A program made the translations under genes and the position numbers. 12,504 bases of DNA from JBKPDV01 sp046728075 (lineage in GTDB: Bacteria; Acidobacteriota; Thermoanaerobaculia; UBA5066; Gp7-AA6). Below, one piece after another: positions 1 to 5,865 of the stretch. The stretch is from the NCBI GenBank assembly GCA_046728075.1, contig JBKPDV010000092.1:1-12504 (forward strand). Direction: 5' to 3'. Below the pieces are notes generated by a model. That model was given only the letters and a program-made list of their open reading frames with translations, made no database searches and had not been told where the DNA came from. The first letter of the stretch is position 1; every line of letters starts with the position of its first letter.

Positions 1-102
1 CTCTTCGGCGAAGACGGTTTCGAGAAGATCGTCGAAGAGATCGCGGGCCTGGAGAAAAAGGTCGGCCTCTACGACCTCGCGCGTTTCACGCCGCCCGTTT
101 AA
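1..102 (+). CDS. C-terminal end of an unrecognised protein (5' truncated by window)
   Basis: An open frame enters from the left edge in frame 1 and ends at TAA (100-102), giving 33 residues that finish DLARFTPPV. The fragment is charged and probably helical (FEKIVEEIAGLEKKVG), with codon use like the neighbouring genes, so it is very likely the true 3' end of a gene. I do not recognise the family from this tail and assign no function. The stop lies 73 bp before the tRNA-Ser gene. Confidence 0.6.
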   Translation, partial: LFGEDGFEKIVEEIAGLEKKVGLYDLARFTPPV

Positions 103-134
103 GTCTCCGGCTTATGTCAGTTCTGATATATCTC

Positions 135-164
135 TGCAACCCAAGGACGGAGATCCGCTACACT
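135..164 (+). promoter_or_regulatory. Possible promoter of tRNA-Ser
   Basis: A TACACT hexamer at 159-164 lies 11 nt before the tRNA 5' end, the usual place for a -10 box of a tRNA gene. TGCAAC at 135-140, 18 nt upstream of it, is a poor -35 match. This is inferred from spacing only. Confidence 0.3.
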
Positions 165-175
165 GAGTTTCGATC

Positions 176-264
176 GGAGGAGTGGCCGAGTGGTTTAAGG
201 CGGTGGTCTTGAAAACCACTGTACCTAACCGGTACCGGGGGTTCGAATCCCTCCTCCTCCGCCA
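176..264 (+). tRNA. tRNA-Ser (anticodon UGA), CCA encoded
   Basis: This is a class II tRNA that decodes UCA and related serine codons. The acceptor stem GGAGGAG (176-182) pairs with CTCCTCC (254-260). The D arm contains GCCGAGTGGTTTAAGGC. The anticodon stem GTGGT/ACCAC encloses the loop CTTGAAA, which gives anticodon TGA. The long variable arm has a TACC/GGTA stem, typical of serine and leucine tRNAs. The T arm has stem GGGGG/CCCTC with one G-U pair and loop TTCGAAT. Discriminator G261 is the base expected for tRNA-Ser. The CCA (262-264) is genomically encoded. Pieces of this same gene recur downstream, which makes the locus unusual. Confidence 0.97.
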
Positions 265-298
265 CTCGAAGCCGCCAGCCGGGGGTTCGAGCCGAGCG
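247..298 (+). repeat. Direct repeat copy 1: tRNA-Ser 3' end plus palindromic downstream segment
   Basis: This 52-bp segment runs from the 3' half of the T loop through the acceptor strand and CCA into a palindromic tail. The tail starts CTCGAA and ends TTCGAG, so it can fold as a hairpin just after the mature tRNA end. It recurs exactly 100 bp downstream (347-398) with about five mismatches. Confidence 0.85.
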
Positions 299-346
299 CT
301 GGCGAGTGAGCGCTCAGCGCGAGACAGCGCCGGCTCCGCGGCGCTT
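291..346 (+). repeat. GC-rich two-hairpin element, copy A, inside a T-loop-like sequence
   Basis: This ~56-nt insert begins GCCGAGCGCTGGCG and ends CGGCGCTT. It can fold into two hairpins: GAGCGCT/AGCGCTC (7 bp) and AGCGCCG/CGGCGCT (7 bp). Compared with the intact tRNA, the sequence on either side reads GGGGGTTCGA and ATCCCTC, so the element sits inside the T loop of a duplicated tRNA 3' end. A related copy lies inverted at 442-500. Mobility is an inference from position and duplication only. Confidence 0.6.
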
Positions 347-398
347 ATCCCTCCTCCTCCACCACTCGAACCCAGCAGCCGGGAGTTCGAGCCGAGCG
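347..398 (+). repeat. Direct repeat copy 2: tRNA-Ser 3' end fragment
   Basis: This is the second copy of the 247-298 repeat, about 90% identical by eye. It again carries CCTCCTCCTCC, then ACCA in place of GCCA, then the CTCGAA...TTCGAG palindrome. No tRNA 5' half precedes it in the same orientation. The T-stem half GGGGGTTCGA (281-290) is instead split from ATCCCTC (346-352) by the ~56-nt element at 291-346. Confidence 0.85.
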
Positions 399-431
399 GA
401 AGGCCTCCGGTGGGCGATACGGTGGTCGACA

Positions 432-523
432 CAAGACCACCGGTTAGCGCCGGCGAACCCGGCGCTTGTCGCGCTGTTGCGCTTCGCGCCAGCGCTCGGT
501 TTAAACCACTCGGCCACTCCTCC
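432..523 (-). pseudogene. Inverted tRNA-Ser 5'-half fragment, interrupted in the D loop
   Basis: On the minus strand, positions 523 to 501 match the first 23 nt of the tRNA-Ser gene, from acceptor strand GGAGGAG through GCCGAGTGGTTTAA. Homology stops in the D loop, is interrupted by a 59-nt GC-rich element (500 to 442), and resumes with GGTGGTCTTG (441 to 432). A 7-bp stem with a 7-nt loop follows, so the anticodon region is altered. No matching CTCCTCC acceptor strand follows on this strand, so it is unlikely to yield a normal tRNA. Its -10-like box is still in place at 532-537. Confidence 0.7.
442..500 (-). repeat. GC-rich two-hairpin element, copy B, inside a D-loop-like sequence
   Basis: Read on the minus strand, this begins ACCGAGCGCTGGCG and ends CCGGCGCTAACC. 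It aligns along its length with copy A (291-346) and shares GAGCGCTGGCG, CAGCGCGA and AGCGCCGG. The distal hairpin is AGCGCCGG/CCGGCGCT (8 bp, loop GTTCG). The proximal hairpin is GCGCT/AGCGC. Hairpin potential is kept while loops differ, which suggests the structure matters. It lies in the opposite orientation to copy A. Confidence 0.6.
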
Positions 524-531
524 GGAAGATC

Positions 532-537
532 AGTTTA
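532..537 (-). promoter_or_regulatory. -10-like box facing the inverted tRNA-Ser fragment
   Basis: TAAACT on the minus strand lies 8 nt before the GGAGGAG start of the inverted tRNA-like copy, a spacing that fits transcription starting at the tRNA 5' end. The same 11-bp sequence (plus strand ATCAGTTTAGA) recurs at 1026-1036. No good -35 box is visible. Confidence 0.25.
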
Positions 538-584
538 GATCACGAAGATTGGGCTCTTGTCGCCGGGTCAGTGCAGCAAGCTCT

Positions 585-971
585 TCATTCCCCGCTCGTC
601 GTCGGGTCGCAGTGCTGGCGGGCGAGGGCAAGCAGACGGGCGACGTCGAGCGGCTTGGAAAGCACTTCGACGGGTCGAACCCACTCGAGCTCGTCGCGTT
701 GATAGGTTCCGCCGGTGATCAAGACGACCGGGATCGAGGAGAGCTCGGGATCCCGCTGCTGGTAGAGGCGGAACTCCCACCCATTCACGATGGGCATGGT
801 CAGGTCGAGCAGGATCAGCCGGGGGCGCAGCCCCTTGCGGAGAAGCTCGATCGCCTCCAGGCCATTGCTGGCTCGTTCGAGAGAGAACCCCTCTTCGTTC
901 AGGAGGGAGGCGAGCCCCTCGCGCAGATCCGGATCGTCCTCGACGATGAGAACCTGGGGCTGTTCTCCCAT
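585..971 (-). CDS. Single-domain response regulator (CheY-like receiver)
   Basis: This 128-residue protein is a complete receiver domain with nothing attached. The phosphorylation site set is present: acidic pair D12/D13 in VEDDPD, phospho-acceptor D56 in LLDLTMP, switch Thr T86 in LITGG, and invariant K106 in SKP. The protein would accept phosphate from a histidine kinase and signal by protein contact, since there is no DNA-binding or enzymatic output domain. The ATG start at 971 follows an AAGGA-type site at a rather long distance. It is transcribed away from the cytochrome/molybdoenzyme pair. No kinase is encoded in this window, and the nearby four-PAS protein lacks a kinase domain, so the partner is unknown. 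Confidence 0.9.
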   Translation of the reverse strand: MGEQPQVLIVEDDPDLREGLASLLNEEGFSLERASNGLEAIELLRKGLRPRLILLDLTMPIVNGWEFRLYQQRDPELSSIPVVLITGGTYQRDELEWVRPVEVLSKPLDVARLLALARQHCDPTTSGE

Positions 972-1028
972 GGCGTTTGTGTTTCGGATTCCTTCGGGTT
1001 GAGAAACCTTTGCCCGGCGCCCGGCATC

Positions 1029-1048
1029 AGTTTAGACGAGCATAGAAT
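1029..1048. promoter_or_regulatory. Possible divergent promoter elements between the regulator and cytochrome genes
   Basis: The 91-bp divergent gap 972-1062 contains TAGAAT at 1043-1048, a reasonable -10 box for the cytochrome gene 14 nt before its ATG. On the minus strand TAAACT (1034 to 1029) could serve the response regulator with a ~50-nt leader. No convincing -35 boxes are visible. Confidence 0.3.
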
Positions 1049-1062
1049 CGAACGGCCATTCC

Positions 1063-1875
1063 ATGGAAGAAACCGAAACGCTCGCGCCTCCGGCTCCGCG
1101 GGCGGAGGTCCGGCTGGTCGTCCCCAAGCATCACGCGCTCGTTCGGCTGACGCACTGGGTCAACGTGCCCCTCCTGGCCGTGTTGATCGCGAGCGGCCTC
1201 TCGATCTACTGGGCCTCTCCCGTGTTCGAGCACGCGCGGGATTCGAAAACCGGGAGCACCGACTTTCTTACCGACGCGGGGATTTGGATCGTGCGGCACG
1301 TTCCGGGTCTCTCCGGATCGCCTCACGCCGAGGCCTGGGTCTACGATCATCTCGGGCTGGGCACGTTTCGTCTCGCACAGGCCCTGAACCTTCACTGGCT
1401 CTTCGCCTACCTGTTCATGGCCAACGGCGCGCTCTACCTGATCGGCCTGCTCGCGGGCGGCGGGTATCGGGCGCTCGTGCCCCGGCGCTCCGATGCCCGG
1501 GAGACTCTCGCGATGATGCGGTACTACGCCGGCGTCCTACCGGCCAAGCTGCTCCGGCGCCCGTGGCCGCATCCGGTCATCCGCGGCAAGTACAACGCCC
1601 TGCAGCGCGCCGCCTACTTTTCGATGCCCGTGCTCGGCCTGCTCGCGATCCTCTCGGGATGGGCGATGCACAAGCCGACTCAGCTCAAATTTCTCGAAAA
1701 GATGTTCTTCAACTACGACGGGGCGCGCATCGTTCACTTCGGCGTGATGGTCGCGTTCGCAGCGTTCGTCATTCCCCACGTCGTGCTCGTCATCGCAGAT
1801 GGCTGGGACACGTTGCGCTCCATGATCGTCGGCTGGTCGTCGCGAGTCCCGGAGGAGGACCATGGAGATCGATGA
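1063..1875 (+). CDS. Membrane b-type cytochrome (cytochrome b561 / hydrogenase-type), partner of a molybdoenzyme
   Basis: This 270-residue integral membrane protein probably passes electrons between the quinone pool and the exported molybdoenzyme encoded next. Four main hydrophobic segments are visible (about 33-50, 110-131, 183-201, 224-246). Candidate haem ligands sit where the family has them: H31 in THW at the first segment, H111 at the second, and H225 and H239, 14 residues apart, in the last. No signal peptide is needed. The ATG at 1063 has no strong ribosome site. The 3' end overlaps the next gene by 14 bp, so the two are surely cotranscribed. It resembles the cytochrome b561 domain family of nickel-iron hydrogenases and thiosulfate reductases rather than the MsrQ/YedZ haem protein usually paired with MsrP. 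Confidence 0.85.
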   Translation: MEETETLAPPAPRAEVRLVVPKHHALVRLTHWVNVPLLAVLIASGLSIYWASPVFEHARDSKTGSTDFLTDAGIWIVRHVPGLSGSPHAEAWVYDHLGLGTFRLAQALNLHWLFAYLFMANGALYLIGLLAGGGYRALVPRRSDARETLAMMRYYAGVLPAKLLRRPWPHPVIRGKYNALQRAAYFSMPVLGLLAILSGWAMHKPTQLKFLEKMFFNYDGARIVHFGVMVAFAAFVIPHVVLVIADGWDTLRSMIVGWSSRVPEEDHGDR

Positions 1876-3016
1876 AAGCCCTCCCCCGCCGAAACAGGCA
1901 GAGGAAGAGGGCGGGGGGACGGGGGGACGGAGGGACGGGGAAAGCGCGGCCTCGGCGGTTACGCCAGAAGGGGGCCCGGAGGCTGTGGAGGCCGCTGCAC
2001 TCGAGCCGAGCGTTGTTCCAACCGCAAAGCCGAAAGCCACCGCCGATCGATCGGAAACCGCTTCCCTGGCGCCTGCCGAACGAAAGCCAAAGCCTGTCGA
2101 GGGGAAGCGAGAATCTGCCGAGAGAAAGGGGGAGCCGCTGCCGGCCCGGACGCGGCCGGGCCTTCTCGAAGAGCCTGCCGAGGAGCCGGTCGCCGTTCCC
2201 TCGCGTGCGCTCGCGCGGCAGAGCCGGCGCGACTTCGTTCTCTTCGGCGCGGGCGCAATCGCCGCCGCCGCGGGAATCTGGTGGCTCCTCCCCGACGAGA
2301 CAAGATCGCTTCATCTGACGCCGCGCCTGCGGGACTGGCTCGATTCTTTCGAGGCGCGGACGGGCGCGACGCGCTCGCGGCGGGACGCGCTTCTGGGCCG
2401 CGTGCTGACCTTCGACGACGACGTCGCGGAGGCGCTCTATTCGCAGGATCGCTCCGTTCGCGAGTATCGGAAATCGCAGGTCACCGCATTGCGCAACAAC
2501 TACAACGGCGAGACGCCCGGTCCCGGCTACGTGCGCGACTGGTCGCTGACGGTCTCGGGCCTCGCCTCTGGAAAGGTCGAGCACCTGGGCATCGCGGATC
2601 TCGTCGCGCGGTTTCCCCGGCGCGAACAAGTCACGAGGATCTGCTGCGTGGAGGGATGGAGCGCCGTCGCCTGGTGGAGCGGCTTGCCTTTTTCCGACTT
2701 CCTCCAGGCCTTCCCCCCGCCGCCCGAAGCCCGCTGGGCGAGTCTGACCTCGTCGGTCAATCTGGATTCTTCCGGGAGTCCCGACCCCTATTACGTCTCC
2801 ATCGATCTGCCGACAGCCCGTCATCGCCAGACTCTGCTCGCAACCCACTGGAATGGATCGCCACTTGGGGTCGAGCATGGCGCCCCGCTACGGCTGGTTG
2901 CCCCGATGAAGCTCGGTTTGAAAAATATCAAGGCGATCACGACAATCGCCTACTCTCGCGAAGAGCCGCCCGACTATTGGGCCGAGCGCGGTTACTCCAA
3001 GTACGACGGGCTTTGA
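1862..3016 (+). CDS. Tat-exported sulfite-oxidase-family molybdopterin oxidoreductase (MsrP/YedY-like) with long N-terminal extension
   Basis: This 384-residue protein has a sulfite-oxidase-fold molybdopterin domain from about residue 180 on. Its CCVEGWS segment matches the CVEAWS loop of MsrP/YedY, making C262 the likely molybdenum thiolate ligand. A twin-arginine export motif, SRRDF (121-125), precedes a hydrophobic run ending in GIWWLLP, so the enzyme should work outside the cytoplasmic membrane, perhaps anchored by that helix. Oddly, the motif lies behind ~120 residues of Pro/Glu/Ala/Lys-rich low-complexity sequence. The ATG at 1862 has a strong GGAGGAGG site and overlaps the cytochrome gene. 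The only in-frame alternative I noticed is a GTG near 1985, still far upstream of the motif. Electrons probably come from or go to the cytochrome. Substrate is not determinable; sulfoxide, methionine sulfoxide or sulfite are family options. Confidence 0.85.
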   Translation: MEIDESPPPPKQAEEEGGGTGGRRDGESAASAVTPEGGPEAVEAAALEPSVVPTAKPKATADRSETASLAPAERKPKPVEGKRESAERKGEPLPARTRPGLLEEPAEEPVAVPSRALARQSRRDFVLFGAGAIAAAAGIWWLLPDETRSLHLTPRLRDWLDSFEARTGATRSRRDALLGRVLTFDDDVAEALYSQDRSVREYRKSQVTALRNNYNGETPGPGYVRDWSLTVSGLASGKVEHLGIADLVARFPRREQVTRICCVEGWSAVAWWSGLPFSDFLQAFPPPPEARWASLTSSVNLDSSGSPDPYYVSIDLPTARHRQTLLATHWNGSPLGVEHGAPLRLVAPMKLGLKNIKAITTIAYSREEPPDYWAERGYSKYDGL

Positions 3017-3029
3017 ACCGTCGCCGGGA

Positions 3030-3047
3030 CCGGGGCTGGAACCCCGG
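3030..3047. terminator. Possible hairpin between convergent genes
   Basis: CCGGGG-CTGGAA-CCCCGG forms a 6-bp stem in the 45-bp gap between two convergent stop codons. No T-run follows on either strand, so a role in termination is only a guess. Confidence 0.25.
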
Positions 3048-3061
3048 GACCGGGCCGAGAC

Positions 3062-4585
3062 TCAACTCTTGCTCGGTTCTCGTGGTGGAGTTGACATCGG
3101 ACGTTCGCGGTGGATGAGGATGATCGCGATCGCGCGGCCGTAGTCGTCGTTGTGGGCCACGGCGACGGTGTCGCAGATTCCTTCGGATCCATCGCGGCGA
3201 AGGAAGGGAAGCTTGCCCGCCCAGCGTCCGTGCCGGCGAACGGCGTCCAAGATCTGCCCGGTCATTGCCGCCGCGTCGACGTGCAGAAGGGCCGGAGTCT
3301 TTCCGAGGGCCGCTTCCTTGGAGTGGCCGAAGAGGCGCTCGGCGCCCGGGTTCCAGTCGATGATCCGTCCCGCCAGATCGGACACGATCACCGCATCGAA
3401 GACATGCTCGACGGTCCGGGCATGCCGGCGAAGGATCTCCTCCAGGCGCGCCCGATCGGTCACGTCTCGAAAACTCCAGACCCGACCGACGATGGCTCCC
3501 CCCACTCTGTGCGGCTGCGAATAGCGTTCGAACACGCGGCCATCCTTGAACTCCAGCCAGTCGTAGCTCTGCGACTCCGGATGTCCGTAGAGGTCCCGCA
3601 CCTTCTTGAGAAACCGCTCCGGGTCTTTCAACTGATCGAGGACGAAAGAGAGGGCCTGGTTGTCGTCGCGCGACACCAGAACCCGATCGGGGATGCGCCA
3701 CATCTCGATGAACTTTCGGTTGTAGTTGACGATCTTCTCCTGCCGGTCGACGACCAGAATGCCGTCCGCCGTCGATTCGAGCGTGGCGCGCAGCAACGCC
3801 AGGGTCCGATCGATCTGCTCCTCGACCCGCGCGCGTTCGGTCACGTCCCGAAAACTCCAGACTCTTCCGGGGGATCCGGCAACCGCGTTCTGCGCCGGTG
3901 AGAACCGCTCGAAGACACGGCCGTCTTTGAACTCCAGAATGTCGTAGCTCTCCTCGCCGGGCTGGGCATAAATGCCCATCGTCCGCGTTACGAACCGGCC
4001 CGGGTCCTTCAACTGATCGAGCACGTAGGTCAGAGCCCGGCTGTCGTCACCGGACGCCGCGATCTCGTCGGGGATCCGCCACATCTCGATGAACCGCCGG
4101 TTGTAGGTGACGATGTGGCCGCCGTCGTCCACGACCAGAATGCCGTCGGCCGTGGAATCGAGGGTCGCCCGCAGAAGAGCGAGCGATCGTTGCAGCTCTC
4201 CTTCGGCGCGTTTGCGCTCGGTGATGTCCAGTCCCACACCGATGACGCCGACGACGTCGCCGGCGGCGTCGCGGAGAGGTTCCAGATGGGTTGCGAGCGT
4301 GCGCCCCATCCAATCGCCCTCGTAGAGGACAGACTCCCCCGCCAGCGCGCGGCGGTGGGAGGCGATGGGACGAAACGTCTCGTCCTGGGTGTGGAAAAAC
4401 TCGAAGAGCGTCAGCCCGACGGCCCGATCGGCATCGGGGACGAGCTGGGCGAGCCCTCCCATCCAGCTCGTCAGCCGGAGATCCCTGTCGGTCGACCAGA
4501 GCAGCGCCGGCATCTGCTCGACGAGCAGACGGGTCAGCGTCTCCCCTTCGCGTGCCGGATCCAGATCCGGAGCGGCGTGGCTCAT
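3062..4585 (-). CDS. Four-PAS-domain sensory protein without output domain
   Basis: This 507-residue soluble protein is built of four PAS units: about 15-125 (ends GLDITERKRAE), 135-252 (ends SFRDVTERAR), 262-380 (ends SFRDVTDRAR) and 388-492. Each of the first three ends in the (R/L)D(V/I)T(E/D)R linker that normally leads to a kinase, GGDEF or further PAS domain. No histidine kinase, GGDEF, EAL, HTH or phosphatase segment follows. PAS 2 and 3 are close duplicates, repeated in the DNA with a period near 381 bp (for example GAAAACTCCAGAC at 3469 and 3850). No membrane segment is visible, so it should be cytoplasmic. It may act through protein contact, and the single-domain regulator at 585-971 is a tempting but unproven neighbour. 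The ATG at 4585 lacks a clear ribosome site. Confidence 0.88.
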   Translation of the reverse strand: MSHAAPDLDPAREGETLTRLLVEQMPALLWSTDRDLRLTSWMGGLAQLVPDADRAVGLTLFEFFHTQDETFRPIASHRRALAGESVLYEGDWMGRTLATHLEPLRDAAGDVVGVIGVGLDITERKRAEGELQRSLALLRATLDSTADGILVVDDGGHIVTYNRRFIEMWRIPDEIAASGDDSRALTYVLDQLKDPGRFVTRTMGIYAQPGEESYDILEFKDGRVFERFSPAQNAVAGSPGRVWSFRDVTERARVEEQIDRTLALLRATLESTADGILVVDRQEKIVNYNRKFIEMWRIPDRVLVSRDDNQALSFVLDQLKDPERFLKKVRDLYGHPESQSYDWLEFKDGRVFERYSQPHRVGGAIVGRVWSFRDVTDRARLEEILRRHARTVEHVFDAVIVSDLAGRIIDWNPGAERLFGHSKEAALGKTPALLHVDAAAMTGQILDAVRRHGRWAGKLPFLRRDGSEGICDTVAVAHNDDYGRAIAIILIHRERPMSTPPREPSKS

Positions 4586-4638
4586 CGCGTGATCATTTGG
4601 TTTGAGGAAGATCTTACAGCCGGAATGTCTCGAGTCAG

Positions 4639-4706
4639 CAGTCGGTAGTCAGTAGTCAGTAGTGGGTCGTTAAGAGTCTTCCCTACCGACTATCGACTAT
4701 CGACTG
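4639..4706. repeat. Intergenic period-7 inverted repeat (ACTAYYG family), locus 1
   Basis: The left arm at 4639-4662 is built of TAGTCAG/TAGTCGG heptads. The right arm at 4683-4706 is built of ACTATCG/ACTACCG heptads. The arms match as inverted repeats at 20 of 24 positions, with two of the differences allowing G-U pairs, around a 20-nt loop. The structure lies just after the stop of the secreted-protein gene (4711) and upstream of the PAS gene. The rest of the 125-bp gap holds no gene. Confidence 0.8.
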
Positions 4707-4710
4707 TTCT

Positions 4711-5865
4711 TCATTTCAACTTGTCCCGAATCGGCTTAGCCAGCGGGATCAAGCTCTTGTCTTTCTGGCACGCTCGGTCGTACGCGGCGAAGAAGGCCCG
4801 CGGACCCTGCTCGAGCGCCGTCCGGAGGCCGGCGACCCCGCCCTCCTGCGCGACGGCATCGGCGAGAAACGCGCCGATTGGCGCGGCGATGCGTCGGGCA
4901 AACGCCGGCCTTCGGACCTCGGACAAGAGGTCCATCCTGGTGTCTAAGTTTTCCTGCGAGGAGACGAAACGCTCGGAACGCCGGTTGAGCTCTTCGATGG
5001 CCCGCTTTTCGGGATCCTTGAGCCACATGGCCAGAGGAAAGAAGTTTTCGTCGATCACGAAGAGGCCGACTGGCCCGGCGGCGGCCACCACCTTCAAGAG
5101 AGGCTCGAGCGGGCCCAGTCCGGGATCTGGCCGCGTCCAGGCGGGACTCTCCTCACGGTAACCACTCCAGGCCTGGCGGAACGCCTCCCCGGCGATCAAG
5201 CGCGAGAGACGCGAAATGCGTCCCTCCGGGGTTTCGCCTTCCGCTTCGCCGAGGGCCCGCGCGAAGTCGACGACCATTCGATCCGGCCCCTGTGCCGAGT
5301 GAATCACGAGATGGTCTTCGAGCCCGGGCAACCCAAAGGAAAGAAAGACCTCAAGCCGCGCCGCGGACGGCCGATCGGCGGGAAGAAGCGCGGCCGCGCG
5401 CCGCTGGCTCAATCGCACGAGATCCGCCTCACGTGCGAGCACGCCCTCGACGAGGGCCTCCCAACGATCCCGCTTCTCCCGAATCGAACGGAAGTCGAAG
5501 ACGGCCGCTCGCGTCTCGCTCTCGTAAGCGGCCGCGAAATCGCGCTCGAAGACGGCGGCATCGCGGGAGGAATCCTGAATGGCGGCTCGGATCGCGGGAA
5601 TGTCCTCGAGGACCTTGACGTCGGAAATCTCCGGCTTGAGACGGGCCAGAGAGGAGAGAATTTCGCGAGCGGCCTTTGCGTCGATCTTGATGTCGATCCG
5701 CGCGGTCGTCGAGGTCTCCGCGTCGTACGGGGCTTTGCCCGCAGGTGATCCCGGAGTCGCCTTGCCTGGAGGACTCGCCACGGGCGCGGCGGCGAGCCCG
5801 GAAGGGCTATGCGCCCCGGAAGCGCTCCAGACGAGAAAAAGCGCGACGGCGATTCGAAGCTTCAA
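4711..5865 (-). CDS. Secreted protein of unknown function, translationally coupled to HAD phosphatase
   Basis: This 384-residue protein begins with a Sec signal peptide (MKLRIAVALFLVWSASGA) and a Pro/Ala/Gly-rich spacer to about residue 46, followed by a mostly helical domain. It should be periplasmic or exported. I do not firmly recognise the family. The plan of N-terminal helices, a central conserved block and a C-terminal ...AFFAAYDRACQ segment faintly recalls putative zinc-peptidase families such as DUF5700. However, the place where HExxH would be expected reads LIAGEAFRQAW, so no metal site is visible. The start is TTG at 5865, chosen because it overlaps the HAD stop as TTGA and immediately begins a good signal peptide. 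The heptad repeat structure (4639-4706) follows its stop. Confidence 0.75.
   Translation of the reverse strand: MKLRIAVALFLVWSASGAHSPSGLAAAPVASPPGKATPGSPAGKAPYDAETSTTARIDIKIDAKAAREILSSLARLKPEISDVKVLEDIPAIRAAIQDSSRDAAVFERDFAAAYESETRAAVFDFRSIREKRDRWEALVEGVLAREADLVRLSQRRAAALLPADRPSAARLEVFLSFGLPGLEDHLVIHSAQGPDRMVVDFARALGEAEGETPEGRISRLSRLIAGEAFRQAWSGYREESPAWTRPDPGLGPLEPLLKVVAAAGPVGLFVIDENFFPLAMWLKDPEKRAIEELNRRSERFVSSQENLDTRMDLLSEVRRPAFARRIAAPIGAFLADAVAQEGGVAGLRTALEQGPRAFFAAYDRACQKDKSLIPLAKPIRDKLK

Noticed and set aside
432..523. Functional second tRNA gene on the minus strand
   Set aside because: No complementary CTCCTCC acceptor strand or proper T arm follows on that strand, and the D loop is interrupted by 59 nt.
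176..524. Prophage or integrative element attachment site
   Set aside because: The tRNA 3'-end duplication resembles an att repeat, but the copies are only 100 bp apart and no integrase or cargo lies between or beside them. An ancient scar remains possible.
306..2318. 670-residue open frame on the plus strand
   Set aside because: It runs through the tRNA mosaic, antisense to the response regulator and out of frame with the cytochrome gene. Its composition is Arg/Pro/Ser-rich, as expected of a GC-rich shadow frame.
1790..2878. 362-residue minus-strand open frame opposite the molybdoenzyme
   Set aside because: It is antisense to a gene with clear motifs and has no recognisable domain.
4639..4706. 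CRISPR-like array
   Set aside because: The units are 7 nt, contiguous and without spacers, and no cas genes are present.
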